DNA from: Bacillus sp. ISL-45
GTDB lineage: Bacteria > Bacillota > Bacilli > Bacillales > Cytobacillaceae
Reading direction: 5' to 3'
DNA length: 64,000 nt
Assembly: GCF_018613195.1 (NCBI RefSeq)
Contig: NZ_JAGGQQ010000002.1
Coordinates: 47,164 to 111,163 of the forward strand
The notes beneath the pieces were generated by a model. It saw only the letters and a list, made by a program, of their open reading frames with translations, ran no database searches and was not told the origin of the DNA. The translations under genes and the position numbers were made by a program. Below are positions 16,202 to 24,111 of this stretch, piece after piece. Numbering within the stretch: position 1 is the stretch's first letter; each line of letters starts with the position of its first letter.

Positions 16202-16287
16202 ACAAGGGGTTTTCTTTTTCAAAAAATAATTCCCTTACTCCTGCAGCCATGTAAGCGGTAACATGAGAAAAACCTCAAAAAACTTTG

Positions 16288-16316
16288 TTGACAAATAAAT
16301 CAGATAGACTTAATAT
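16288..16316 (+). promoter_or_regulatory. promoter of the SAM riboswitch-metNIQ unit
   Basis: TTGACA at 16288-16293 and TAATAT at 16311-16316 with a 17-bp spacer, about 30 bp ahead of the aptamer. Confidence 0.75.
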
Positions 16317-16345
16317 TTCAATTATCGAAATTAATTAAATAAGTT

Positions 16346-16448
16346 ACTTATCAAGAGAGACTGAGGGATTAGGCCCTATGACGTCCGGCAACCTCCTTTT
16401 GGGAAAGGTGCCACTTCCTGCAGAATGTTTTCATTCTGAAAGATAAGT
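16346..16448 (+). ncRNA. SAM-I riboswitch (S-box)
   Basis: Closing helix P1 is ACTTATC at 16346-16352 with GATAAGT at 16442-16448. The core has the S-box landmarks AGAGAGACTGAGGGA, GGCCCTATGACGTCCGGCAACC and GGTGCCA. S-adenosylmethionine binding favours the following terminator, shutting off methionine uptake when SAM is plentiful. Confidence 0.96.
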
Positions 16449-16466
16449 CGTATAGATGTTTACGAT

Positions 16467-16497
16467 GCCTCTTTCTTTGAATGAAAGAGGCTTTTTT
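16467..16497 (+). terminator. regulated terminator of the SAM riboswitch
   Basis: GCCTCTTTC pairs with GAAAGAGGC around TTTGAAT, then six T, 27 bp before metN. Confidence 0.95.
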
Positions 16498-16523
16498 ATT
16501 TTTAAAAAACGGGGGTGCAAATC

Positions 16524-17537
16524 ATGATTGAAGTGAAAAACCTGGTCAAGATTTATGAAACAAAAAAAGGGGCGGTTACTGGTGTTGACCAAGTTTCATT
16601 AAAAGTAGAAAAGGGAGAGATTTACGGAATTGTCGGATACAGCGGAGCAGGTAAAAGTTCTTTAATCCGATGCCTGAATCTTCTTGAAAAACCAACATCC
16701 GGAGAGATACATATTGACGGTCTGGAGCTTACTTCTTTGAACAAGAGTGATCTGAGGAAAGCGCGCCTGAAAATCGGGATGATCTTTCAGCACTTCCATC
16801 TTGTCAGCGCAAAGACAGTTAGTGAAAACATAGCCTTTGCACTGAAAGCGGCCGGCATTCCGAAACTGAAAATCAATGAAAGAGTGACGGAGCTTCTTGA
16901 TATGGTCGGGCTTACTGATAAAAGAGAAGTCTATCCGGCACAATTGTCAGGCGGACAGAAACAGAGGGTTGGTATCGCCAGGGCGCTGGCGAACAATCCA
17001 TCTGTGCTCTTATGTGATGAAGCTACTTCTGCTCTGGATCCAAGCACAACGAAATCAATTCTATCCCTGCTTAAAAAGATTAATAGTGAATTGGGCATCA
17101 CGATTGTCCTGATCACCCACGAGATGGAAGTCGTCAAGACCATCTGCGACAGGATGGCTGTCATGCAAGACGGGAAAATCATTGAAGAAGGAGAGGTGTA
17201 TGAAGTCTTCGCGAATCCGAAACAAGCACTCACAAAGGACTTCGTCAACTCCATCCTTCAATTCGACCTGCCGGAAAGATTGCTGGAGGAGCGTCGAGGG
17301 AAAATGATCAAAATCTATTTCCAGGGTGAGATTGCCGAACAGGGAGTCATTTCTGATGTGTTCCAGACCTATAAGGTTCGCGGAAATATCCTGCATGGAA
17401 AGATTGAATATATTCAGGATATTCCATTGGGAGTTTTCATTATGGAGGTTTCGGGCGACCAGCTGGAGATTGACCGGGCGATTGCCTATATAGCGGCAAG
17501 GACTAAAAATCTGGAGGTGATTGATGATGCTGCTTGA
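16524..17537 (+). CDS. metN: methionine ABC transporter ATP-binding protein
   Basis: A 337-aa ATPase of the methionine importer. It has Walker A GYSGAGKS, the signature LSGGQKQR, Walker B VLLCDEATSALDP and the switch His in LITHEME. The C-terminal 90 residues form an ACT-like NIL domain that binds methionine and inhibits transport. ATG 16524 fits the GGGGGTG ribosome site; the upstream GTG at 16515 lies inside it. It follows a SAM riboswitch and overlaps metI. Substrate is well supported by the riboswitch and gene order. Confidence 0.96.
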   Translation: MIEVKNLVKIYETKKGAVTGVDQVSLKVEKGEIYGIVGYSGAGKSSLIRCLNLLEKPTSGEIHIDGLELTSLNKSDLRKARLKIGMIFQHFHLVSAKTVSENIAFALKAAGIPKLKINERVTELLDMVGLTDKREVYPAQLSGGQKQRVGIARALANNPSVLLCDEATSALDPSTTKSILSLLKKINSELGITIVLITHEMEVVKTICDRMAVMQDGKIIEEGEVYEVFANPKQALTKDFVNSILQFDLPERLLEERRGKMIKIYFQGEIAEQGVISDVFQTYKVRGNILHGKIEYIQDIPLGVFIMEVSGDQLEIDRAIAYIAARTKNLEVIDDAA

Positions 17538-18192
17538 TAACCTGATTACATTGCTGCCTGAATTGAATAAAGCATTTTTTGAAACGATCTATATGGTCGG
17601 CATCTCCATCCTTGTCGCCATCATCGTTGGATTGCCAACAGGAGTCCTTCTTTTTGTCACTGACAAAGGACTGTTCCTGGAAAACCAGCTTTTTAAAAAT
17701 ATTGCCGGCTTCATCGTCAATATGATCCGTTCGGTTCCGTTCATTATCTTGCTGATCGCCCTGCTCCCGCTTGCGAATTTGATTGCTGGCACGACAATTG
17801 GTCCGACTGCGGCATCTGTTTCATTGTCGGTTGCGGCCATTCCATTTTTTGCCAGAATCGTTGAGCAAAGCTTTCGGGAAATTGATAAAGGAGTCATAGA
17901 AGCTGCGGTTGCGACTGGCGCGACTCCATGGATGATCATTAACGATGTACTGATTCCTGAAGCAAAGCCTGGCATTGTCCAGGGTGTAACCATCACAATT
18001 ATTAGCCTTGTTGCCTATTCGGCAATGGCCGGCATTGTCGGCGGAGGTGGAGTCGGTGACCTGGCGATCCGCTTTGGCTATTACCGATACGACAATACCA
18101 TCATGATCACAACAGTCATTATCCTCATCTGCCTCGTCCAGCTGATCCAATTTGGTGGAGACAGGATTGCAAGATTAGTAGACAAAAGATAA
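17524..18192 (+). CDS. metI: methionine ABC transporter permease
   Basis: A 222-aa permease with about five membrane helices and the EAA loop (EAAVATGATPWMIINDVLIPEA, read in parts) that docks to MetN. It overlaps the end of metN by 14 bp. GGAGGTGA at 17513-17520 could serve ATG 17524 or ATG 17527; the upstream TTG at 17521 is too close. Works as a MetI dimer in the cytoplasmic membrane. Confidence 0.95.
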   Translation: MMLLDNLITLLPELNKAFFETIYMVGISILVAIIVGLPTGVLLFVTDKGLFLENQLFKNIAGFIVNMIRSVPFIILLIALLPLANLIAGTTIGPTAASVSLSVAAIPFFARIVEQSFREIDKGVIEAAVATGATPWMIINDVLIPEAKPGIVQGVTITIISLVAYSAMAGIVGGGGVGDLAIRFGYYRYDNTIMITTVIILICLVQLIQFGGDRIARLVDKR

Positions 18193-18213
18193 ATATTAGG
18201 GGGTTCTTTTAAA

Positions 18214-19041
18214 ATGAGGAAATTATTATTGTTTGTACTGTTATTTTTATCAATCGGGCTGCTTGCCGCATGCGGCAGCGACTCAGCATCCAACGGCGCT
18301 GCGGAAGCAGACGCCAAACAAGTGACATTCGGTGCGACATCCGGTCCATACAGCGATATGGTCACAAAAGGGATCAAGCCGCTCCTTGAGAAAAAAGGCT
18401 ATGAAGTGAAAGTAATCGAGTTCAGCGATTACATCCAGCCGAACCTGGCTTTGTCAAAAGGTGATCTAGATGCTAACCTGTTCCAGCACAAGGTTTATAT
18501 GGAAAACTTCGCGAAAGAACATAAACTTGAGCTATCGGAAGTCATTGTCGTGCCAACCGCGCCAATGGGGATTTACTCAAATAAATTCAATTCACTGGAT
18601 GAAGTCGCAGACGGTTCTGCCATCGCAATTCCAAATGACCCAACAAATGCAGCGCGTGCCTTCCTGATCCTTGAGGACGCTGGATTAATCAAGCTTGATC
18701 CTGATGCTGACCCACTGACAGTTTCTGAGAAAGATGTAAAAGACAATGTCAAGAACTTGCAGTTCAAGCCGATTGAAGCAGCACAGCTTCCAAGAGCAGT
18801 AGAAAGCGTCGACCTATCAGCAGTACCAGGAAACTTTGCCCTTGCAGCAAAAATGAACCTGCTGGACGCGCTTCAGCTTGAAAACATGCCAGACCAATAC
18901 CGTAACCGCGTGGTTATCAACACAAAGGATCAGGATGCCCAGTTTGCAAAGGACATCAAAGAAGTTGTAGAATCCGCTGAGTTTGAAGAAATCATCGATG
19001 AAGAATTCAAAGGTTTCGGAAAGCCAGAGTGGATGAAGTAG
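18214..19041 (+). CDS. metQ: methionine-binding lipoprotein
   Basis: A 275-aa NlpA/MetQ-family lipoprotein, anchored outside the membrane through a lipobox LAAC (Cys at about residue 20). Motifs typical of the family follow: TSGPYSDMV, DANLFQHKVYMENF and AIPNDPTNAARAFLIL. It captures D- or L-methionine and delivers it to MetNI. It begins 21 bp after metI behind AGGGGG and ends just before a terminator, so metNIQ forms a closed operon under the SAM riboswitch. Confidence 0.95.
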   Translation: MRKLLLFVLLFLSIGLLAACGSDSASNGAAEADAKQVTFGATSGPYSDMVTKGIKPLLEKKGYEVKVIEFSDYIQPNLALSKGDLDANLFQHKVYMENFAKEHKLELSEVIVVPTAPMGIYSNKFNSLDEVADGSAIAIPNDPTNAARAFLILEDAGLIKLDPDADPLTVSEKDVKDNVKNLQFKPIEAAQLPRAVESVDLSAVPGNFALAAKMNLLDALQLENMPDQYRNRVVINTKDQDAQFAKDIKEVVESAEFEEIIDEEFKGFGKPEWMK

Positions 19042-19057
19042 GAAAGTCATAATAATG

Positions 19058-19090
19058 AAGTCCCGGCAGCCAAACTCCCGGGACTTTTCC
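19058..19090 (+). terminator. terminator of metNIQ
   Basis: AAGTCCCGG at 19058-19066 pairs perfectly with CCGGGACTT at 19078-19086, followed by TTCCTTTTTT. Confidence 0.9.
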
Positions 19091-19199
19091 TTTTTTATAG
19101 CTTTCTCCCCTATAAATTGGTTAAAATATTGAAGAGACTCTTTTTAGGAATTACTATTTTTTTCTTTTAATAGTAGAAATTTTTGGCATGAGGCAGAAA

Positions 19200-19400
19200 G
19201 GTACCTTTATGAGCTCAAATGAGGTTTCTCATTCTGAGAGGATTCAATCTATGGCCCGGCTGCAGCCTTTACGCCAGAGAGGTCACATAGAAAAAATCTA
19301 TAAGCCCGAAATGAAGTCCCAAGGGATGAAAAGGTCACATAGAAAAATTCTATAACCCCAAATGAGGCCCCGGGGCATGAAATGGTCACAGAGAACAATT
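19200..19400. repeat. tandem array of 52-bp units (AGGTCACATAGA type)
   Basis: AGGTCACATAGA recurs near 19280 and 19332 and in degenerate form near 19384, at 52-bp steps, with an earlier diverged part from about 19200 (GGTACCTTTATGAG). Each unit has ATAGA and TCTAT arms around an A-rich loop. The head AGAGGTCAC also begins the array at 27 kb, so the two are related. The in-frame extension of the following gene into this array is an artefact. Confidence 0.65.
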
Positions 19401-19421
19401 AACAGTAACAGAGGGAGATAT

Positions 19422-20681
19422 ATGGAAAAACGTGATAAGAGATCTAGACATTTAGCGGCTATTTCGCTGGCGATTATGGGAGCGGGGTTCCTTGCTGCGA
19501 TTCCGTTTCAGGATTCATTGATCGGGAAATTGCTGATGGGCGGCTTTGAAGCTGGTCTTGTCGGGGGACTTGCTGACTGGTTTGCCGTTACAGCGCTATT
19601 CAGGCACCCGATGGGAATCCCGATTCCGCACACGGCACTACTGCCGAAGAATCGTGATAAAGTAACGCACGCGTTAATCAACATGCTTGAGAATGACTGG
19701 CTCACGAAAGAGAGCATCATGGAAAAGTTCAAGCAGATTCATATTCTTGATAAAATTTTCGAAACGGTTGAGAAGGAACTGCATTCTGAGTCTGTTAAGA
19801 AAAGCATCCAATCATTCAGTCTGGATGTTGCGGGGAAAATAGACATAGAAAGATTTGCACCGACGATCGAACAAGAAGTCAAAGGCTTCCTGCTATCAGC
19901 AGACTCTTCCGATTTTTTTCAAAAAGCCTCAAGCCATATACTGGCAAAGAAATATGACTCGGCCGCTTTTGACTATGTATTGCAGGAGACGGAAAAATGG
20001 GCGTCGCAGGATGAAGCGAAACTGGTTCTTGGCAAACTGGGCAAGCAGGCGATCGATACAACGGAAGCTGACGGACTTTTGAAATTCGCGATCCAGTCGT
20101 TCAGCAATATGATTACTGAAGAAAAGGTCGGCAATATTTTGCAATCATTCATTTTAAAAAGAATGAAAAACCTGCAGCAGGAAGATAATCGCTACCGCCA
20201 TATGATTCTTGATAAAATCCGCCAAGAGCTTGGAAGCATCAGTGAGCGTGAAGCTCTCATGTCGGAAATCCAGGCCTGGAAAAACAAGATGGTCGAAGAG
20301 ATGGACTTAACCGGACAAATCAAAGGTGTATTGGCAAAGGCAAAGGAGCGCACAATTGCTTTTATCGAAAAAGACAGCTTTGTAGATGATACGGTTACAC
20401 CAGTGGTGAAAAAGTTCATTGAAGAAATCAAAGCTGACGATAAAAAGGTAACAGCGATCGAAACCTGGCTCCATGCAAAGATTGCAGGGTTGATTGAAAG
20501 AAACCATTCTAAAATCGGCAAGCTTGTCAGAGAAAATCTTGATAAGCTCGATACAGAAACACTGATTGACATGATGGAAAACAACGTGGGAAAAGACCTG
20601 CAATGGATCAGGGTGAACGGAGCCGTCTGCGGCTTCCTGATCGGGATTGGCTTGACGATCTTCAAGCTTATGGTGATGTAA
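19422..20681 (+). CDS. DUF445 family membrane-associated protein
   Basis: A 419-aa protein of the DUF445 family (YheB/YjiN-like). An N-terminal membrane hairpin (about residues 12-60) contains the family signature GxxEAGLVGGLADWFAVTALFRHPMGIPIPHTA (positions 19549-19635). A long helical, coiled-coil-prone middle and a C-terminal membrane segment (INGAVCGFLIGIGLTIFKL) follow. Function is unknown in the family; a structural role at the membrane has been suggested. ATG 19422 follows AGAGGGAGA; the longer frame back to 19362 runs into repeat DNA and is rejected. Confidence 0.88.
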   Translation: MEKRDKRSRHLAAISLAIMGAGFLAAIPFQDSLIGKLLMGGFEAGLVGGLADWFAVTALFRHPMGIPIPHTALLPKNRDKVTHALINMLENDWLTKESIMEKFKQIHILDKIFETVEKELHSESVKKSIQSFSLDVAGKIDIERFAPTIEQEVKGFLLSADSSDFFQKASSHILAKKYDSAAFDYVLQETEKWASQDEAKLVLGKLGKQAIDTTEADGLLKFAIQSFSNMITEEKVGNILQSFILKRMKNLQQEDNRYRHMILDKIRQELGSISEREALMSEIQAWKNKMVEEMDLTGQIKGVLAKAKERTIAFIEKDSFVDDTVTPVVKKFIEEIKADDKKVTAIETWLHAKIAGLIERNHSKIGKLVRENLDKLDTETLIDMMENNVGKDLQWIRVNGAVCGFLIGIGLTIFKLMVM

Positions 20682-20694
20682 AATAGTAATATGA

Positions 20695-20720
20695 GGCCAA
20701 TCCAATGGGTTGGTCTTTTT
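20695..20720 (+). terminator. terminator of the DUF445 gene
   Basis: GGCCAA and TTGGTC arms around ATTGGGTTGG-like loop bases are followed by six T. Confidence 0.65.
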
Positions 20721-20724
20721 TAAT

Positions 20725-20909
20725 GGCTCTTTTCTCAAACTTTGTCGCTATTGACTACAAAAAAGGATTGTAATGACCTATTTTCTCTAAAAAATTGACT
20801 CTTTTGGAAGAAAAGAGCATGCAAACTTAATACCGACCAGCAAAATGGCCTTATTTTACGTTAAAATCTGCTTTAGGATTTTAACAACAATCTTTACGAA
20901 AACAGCGTT
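20725..20909 (-). mobile_element. 185-bp MITE, copy B (inverted relative to copy A)
   Basis: Read on the minus strand, it matches copy A at 14569-14740 along its whole length, with small indels: shared blocks include TTGTTGTTAAAATCCTAAAGC, ATTTTAACGTAA, GCTCTTTTCT, CAAAAGAGTC and GTAGTCAATAGC. The plus-strand ends are GGCTCTTTTCTCAAA and TACGAAAACAGCG. Flanks TTTTTAAT and TTCTTAGT match at six of eight positions, consistent with a decayed target duplication. It lies right after the T run of a terminator, a harmless insertion place. Confidence 0.82.
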
Positions 20910-20951
20910 CTTAGTGAAGTAAATGGTAAAATGATAGGGGGAGGGATCGGC

Positions 20952-21320
20952 ATGGCTAAAAGGAAAACGCTTGTAACTGTCATTTTAGTTCTGGTGAGTG
21001 TCATCCTTTTGACAGGATATTGGGCTTATCATCACAAAATCCTGTCAGGTAATTATGATAAATTGGCAGTCAGCGGCATGGATGGCACAACAATTCAGGT
21101 TATAAAAGACCCGGACGAGATTGCCAAAATCATAGCAGACATAAATGGAAGCCCAAGGACCTTCAAGTATAATGACGGACTTACATACGATTATCTGCCG
21201 CACGGTGTCTTGACTTTTGAAAATGAAACTGAAAAAGTGCAGATAGGGTTTATTTTACAAACTGGAAATACGATAACAAAGTATTGGGAAATCCATACAG
21301 AGTTTTCTTTTGGACAATAG
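20952..21320 (+). CDS. small membrane-anchored protein of unknown function
   Basis: 122 aa: a basic start (MAKRKT), one strong helix (about residues 7-26), then a soluble outer domain of about 95 residues with mixed beta content. ATG 20952 follows GGGGGAGGGATCGG; the earlier ATG at 20931 lies before that site. The external domain has no cysteine and no motif I recognise. The cupin gene starts 16 bp downstream, so the two may be co-transcribed. Confidence 0.6.
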   Translation: MAKRKTLVTVILVLVSVILLTGYWAYHHKILSGNYDKLAVSGMDGTTIQVIKDPDEIAKIIADINGSPRTFKYNDGLTYDYLPHGVLTFENETEKVQIGFILQTGNTITKYWEIHTEFSFGQ

Positions 21321-21336
21321 GGGGGGATTGGCAAAA

Positions 21337-21696
21337 ATGGAGAAGGTAAATATCAACGAAAAGTTTTCGCTTTTCAGTGATTATTGGAGTCCAAAAATTG
21401 CGGGGGAAATAAATGATATGCATGTAAAGTTCGCCAAGCTGAAAGGTGAGTTTATCTGGCATATGCATGAACATGAGGATGAGATGTTTCTTGTTGTAAA
21501 AGGTGAGCTTTTGCTTAAATTCAGAGATCGGGATGTACACCTGAAAGAAGGGGAATTCATCATTGTCCCTAAAGGTGTTGAGCACCTTCCTATAGCAGAA
21601 GAAGAAGCACATGTTATCTTTTTCGAACCGAAATCAACCGTGAATACAGGCGAAGAATTGAATGAAAGAACGGTTTCCGATCTTCCAACAATATAA
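21337..21696 (+). CDS. cupin domain protein
   Basis: A 119-aa single-domain cupin. Motif 1 is WHMHEHEDEMFLVVKGEL (two His and two Glu as metal ligands) and motif 2 is EGEFIIVPKGVEHLP with the distal His. Small cupins of this type bind a divalent metal and act as isomerases, dioxygenases or sensors; the substrate cannot be told. ATG 21337 with GGGGGG ten bases upstream is preferred to TTG 21328. A bidirectional terminator follows. Confidence 0.85.
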   Translation: MEKVNINEKFSLFSDYWSPKIAGEINDMHVKFAKLKGEFIWHMHEHEDEMFLVVKGELLLKFRDRDVHLKEGEFIIVPKGVEHLPIAEEEAHVIFFEPKSTVNTGEELNERTVSDLPTI

Positions 21697-21703
21697 ATAG
21701 ATG

Positions 21704-21736
21704 AAAAGGCTCGGTCAGTGACCAAGCCTTCTTTTT
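21704..21736. terminator. bidirectional terminator
   Basis: AAGGCT-GGTCA and TGACC-AGCCTT arms with A and T runs on either side, between the cupin and PAS-STAS genes, which converge. Confidence 0.85.
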
Positions 21737-21740
21737 ATGG

Positions 21741-22517
21741 TTAATCTTCAATTTTTACAAGTTCAAAACCCGTTTCTTTCCACACATAACGGATTCCATG
21801 GACAAATGTGTTGAAAGTCGGAACATTAACGTGCAAACCATTTAGCACGATTGATTTGGCCATTTCAGGACGGATCCCTACATAGATGGATTGAACACCC
21901 ATAAGCTTCAAGGCATTGATGACCTGCTGCAGTCGGAACGCGATGGATGCATCAAGTTCATCCGAAACTCCGGTAAAATCAAAAATGACAAATTGATTTC
22001 CCTGCCTGGCGCTGTGGGAGAGGATTTTGTCACCAAGAAGCACCAGTCGGTCTTCAGTCAATTTTCCCATGACCGGAACCAGGACAGCTGAGTCGACGGA
22101 TAGCGGGATGACAGGCATATCAAGAACTTGCAGCTGTTTCCTGTTTTCCTCCAGTGCCTCTTCGAATTCAGTGATATCTTTCCATGTAAGGATAAATCCG
22201 CTTTCCTTGCCATCATGATTAGTAAGTCGATCTACCATAATTTCGGCTGAAAATTTATTGAACAAAGTGATGCTGGCGGAATGAGGAAAATTCCCTTCGA
22301 CCAGGATTTTCTGTTGACGGCTGCCATGGAACTCTCCTAAATTCCTGCCAATGAATTCTTCTGGATCAGCAATCCCTACATAAGGGCCAATTTGCGCTAA
22401 TAATTTCAGGGCAGAATCATTGATGAAGACAATTTTGTATTCTTCATCAGCAATGAAAATATTTTCATTGATTTTATTTAAAAGCTGGTGAGTTTCTAGT
22501 GCACCGAGGTTGAACAA
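21741..22517 (-). CDS. PAS-STAS sensor protein (RsbR-like)
   Basis: A 258-aa protein: a PAS domain (about residues 13-110, with IFIADEEYKIVFINDSALKLL), a short coiled linker, then a STAS domain (about 135-245). STAS proteins with sensory N-termini resemble RsbR-type stressosome subunits or MtcR-like regulators. The chosen TTG start (22515-22517) follows AGGAGCGATT; the frame extends to another TTG at 22592 but without a ribosome site. The phosphorylatable STAS residue cannot be assigned with confidence. It is transcribed alone, upstream of the cupin terminator. Confidence 0.75.
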   Translation of the reverse strand: MFNLGALETHQLLNKINENIFIADEEYKIVFINDSALKLLAQIGPYVGIADPEEFIGRNLGEFHGSRQQKILVEGNFPHSASITLFNKFSAEIMVDRLTNHDGKESGFILTWKDITEFEEALEENRKQLQVLDMPVIPLSVDSAVLVPVMGKLTEDRLVLLGDKILSHSARQGNQFVIFDFTGVSDELDASIAFRLQQVINALKLMGVQSIYVGIRPEMAKSIVLNGLHVNVPTFNTFVHGIRYVWKETGFELVKIED

Positions 22518-22591
22518 AATAATCGCTCCTATTCTAATAGGCGTTCTATGTAAAATTATAGCTAAGTTTTCCAGTTGGGACAAGGTATACA

Positions 22592-22620
22592 AAAGCCCCC
22601 TGCTATTAGCTCAGGAGGCC
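22592..22620 (-). terminator. terminator of the first doxX gene
   Basis: On the minus strand GCCTCCTG pairs with CAGGGGGC (one mismatch) and TTTT follows. Confidence 0.65.
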
Positions 22621-22626
22621 GAAAAT

Positions 22627-23130
22627 TTATTTAGTGGCTGCTTTCTGTTTGAAAATGGTTTTCCGGATATACGGGATCACCCAGTAGTCCAATCCATACT
22701 TCCCTGCGTTAAAACCAGCGAAGAGAATGATGAAACCGAAGAATATATCAGTTGGATTATGGGATACGGTTCCGGCTAGAAAGAAGCTGAAATTCATTAC
22801 TAAGCCGAAGAACATTGAGGCAGTGGTCAGGCAGCCAAGGATGAGGCCCAGGCCGACGAGGAATTCACCGACCGGCACTATAAAGTTGAATAGCTCAATG
22901 TTTGGCAGCGCGAAGTTTTCCAGAAAAGAGACATACCAGCCATAAACCATGTTCCCATCAGGACGTTTTACCGGATTGGCGACGGCATTCTTCAGGTATC
23001 CAGTTGCGTCAAATCCTTCCCCGGTCATTTTATGCCATCCAGCAACCATCCAGTTATATCCGAGCCAAAATCTTAAAACAGTCAACAGGCCAGCGGCAAT
23101 CTTGTTTTCCCTTAACCAATCAGCAATCAT
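22627..23130 (-). CDS. DoxX family membrane protein, paralog 1
   Basis: A 167-aa four-helix membrane protein of the DoxX family, whose members include the thiosulfate:quinone oxidoreductase subunit and partners in thiol-oxidant defence. Conserved features: WLGYNWMxAGWHK near the N-terminus, a Gly-rich GEFLVGLGLILG helix and a basic C-terminus. It starts at ATG 23128-23130 after GAAGGGAAGCGA. Two near-identical paralogs sit at 23395-23910 and 34926-35441; this one is the most diverged. Activity is unknown; the sulfur genes nearby make a thiosulfate or quinone role possible. Confidence 0.82.
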   Translation of the reverse strand: MIADWLRENKIAAGLLTVLRFWLGYNWMVAGWHKMTGEGFDATGYLKNAVANPVKRPDGNMVYGWYVSFLENFALPNIELFNFIVPVGEFLVGLGLILGCLTTASMFFGLVMNFSFFLAGTVSHNPTDIFFGFIILFAGFNAGKYGLDYWVIPYIRKTIFKQKAATK

Positions 23131-23155
23131 ATCAATCGCTTCCCTTCAAGGATGA

Positions 23156-23174
23156 AGTATTATTTGATTACACT
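23156..23174 (-). promoter_or_regulatory. ATTACACT leader motif of doxX paralog 1
   Basis: AGTATTAT and ATTACACT form a partial dyad just upstream of the ribosome site. ATTACACT recurs at the same place before the other two doxX paralogs, suggesting a common regulator. Confidence 0.4.
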
Positions 23175-23344
23175 ACAATATATTAATCTTCTATTTTAAA
23201 ATGCGGGCAGGAAGTCTTTGTTCACATATTAGAAAAAACATATTGTCAGGATTTTGAACACTTTGTGGAGAAGATGACAGTGGCAATGCTTGGCGGGGGC
23301 TAGGGAAATCATGGTGGAAGCAAAAACTAGTATAGGCAGATCCG

Positions 23345-23380
23345 TAAAAGAAAAAGAGCCAGGCAAATGCCGGGCTCTCT
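23345..23380 (-). terminator. terminator of doxX paralog 2
   Basis: On the minus strand AGAGCC-GGC pairs with GCC-GGCTCT around ATTT, then TTTTTCTTTT. Confidence 0.88.
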
Positions 23381-23394
23381 GATTATGATTTCAG

Positions 23395-23910
23395 TTAAAC
23401 TGCTTTATATGCAGCTTCAGTTTCGCGTTTGAATACAGTTTTACGGATGAAAGGAACGACCCAGCGGTCTAAACCGTATTTGCCAGCGTTATAGCCAGCG
23501 AACAGGATGATGAAGCCGAAGAAGATGTCAGTTGGATTGTGAGATACTGTTCCGGCAAGGAAGAAGCTGAAGTTCATCACCAGGCCGAAGAACATGGCTG
23601 CAGTTGTCAGAGTTCCGAGAATCAAACCAAGACCAACAAGGAATTCTCCCAGAGGGACAATAAAGTTGAAAAGTTCGATATTCGGGAGCGCAAAACTTTC
23701 AAGGAAGTTTACATACCAACCATATACTGCGTTTCCGTCTGGACCTTTTACTGGATTGGCAACTGCATTTTTTAAATATCCAGTTGCGTCAAATCCTTCA
23801 CCCGTCAATTTTCCCCATCCCGCAGTCATCCAGTTATATCCGAGCCATACCCTAATGACAGTCAACAGGCCAGCAGCAATATTGTTTTCTCTTAACCATT
23901 TAGCGAACAT
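23395..23910 (-). CDS. DoxX family membrane protein, paralog 2
   Basis: A 171-aa DoxX protein with the same four helices and motifs as its neighbours (WLGYNWMTAGWGKLTGEGFDATGYL in part; GEFLVGLGLILGTLTTAAMF in part). It differs from paralog 3 (34926-35441) only in the last ten or so residues, so duplication or gene conversion was recent, and it is clearly related to paralog 1. Leader sequence is also shared, with GAAGGGAAGCGA as ribosome site. Each copy has its own terminator, so this is a single-gene unit. Function unknown beyond the family. Confidence 0.85.
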   Translation of the reverse strand: MFAKWLRENNIAAGLLTVIRVWLGYNWMTAGWGKLTGEGFDATGYLKNAVANPVKGPDGNAVYGWYVNFLESFALPNIELFNFIVPLGEFLVGLGLILGTLTTAAMFFGLVMNFSFFLAGTVSHNPTDIFFGFIILFAGYNAGKYGLDRWVVPFIRKTVFKRETEAAYKAV

Positions 23911-23932
23911 CTAAATCGCTTCCCTTCAAAAA

Positions 23933-23955
23933 TAAGTAATTATTGATTACACTTA
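23933..23955 (-). promoter_or_regulatory. TAAGTAAT-N5-ATTACACTTA dyad before doxX paralog 2
   Basis: The arms TAAGTAAT and ATTACACTTA are near-palindromic around TATTG. The ATTACACT half is conserved before paralogs 1 and 3. It resembles the TTACT/AGTAA dyads of HxlR-family redox repressors; that link is only a suggestion. Confidence 0.45.
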
Positions 23956-24111
23956 CAATATATCAGAATCCGAAATAAAAATGAGTTGATTGTGAAGTTG
24001 TTCACACAAATGCAACAACAAATTGACGGAATATTGAACAAGAAAATTTTTAAAAGGATGGATTGGCAACAGTGCCTAAACAAAGCATGGAATTTAGAAA
24101 GGATGAATCAT

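Noticed and set aside
19362..19421. 20-codon N-terminal extension of the DUF445 gene
   Set aside because: It runs through the 52-bp repeat array and lacks a ribosome site.
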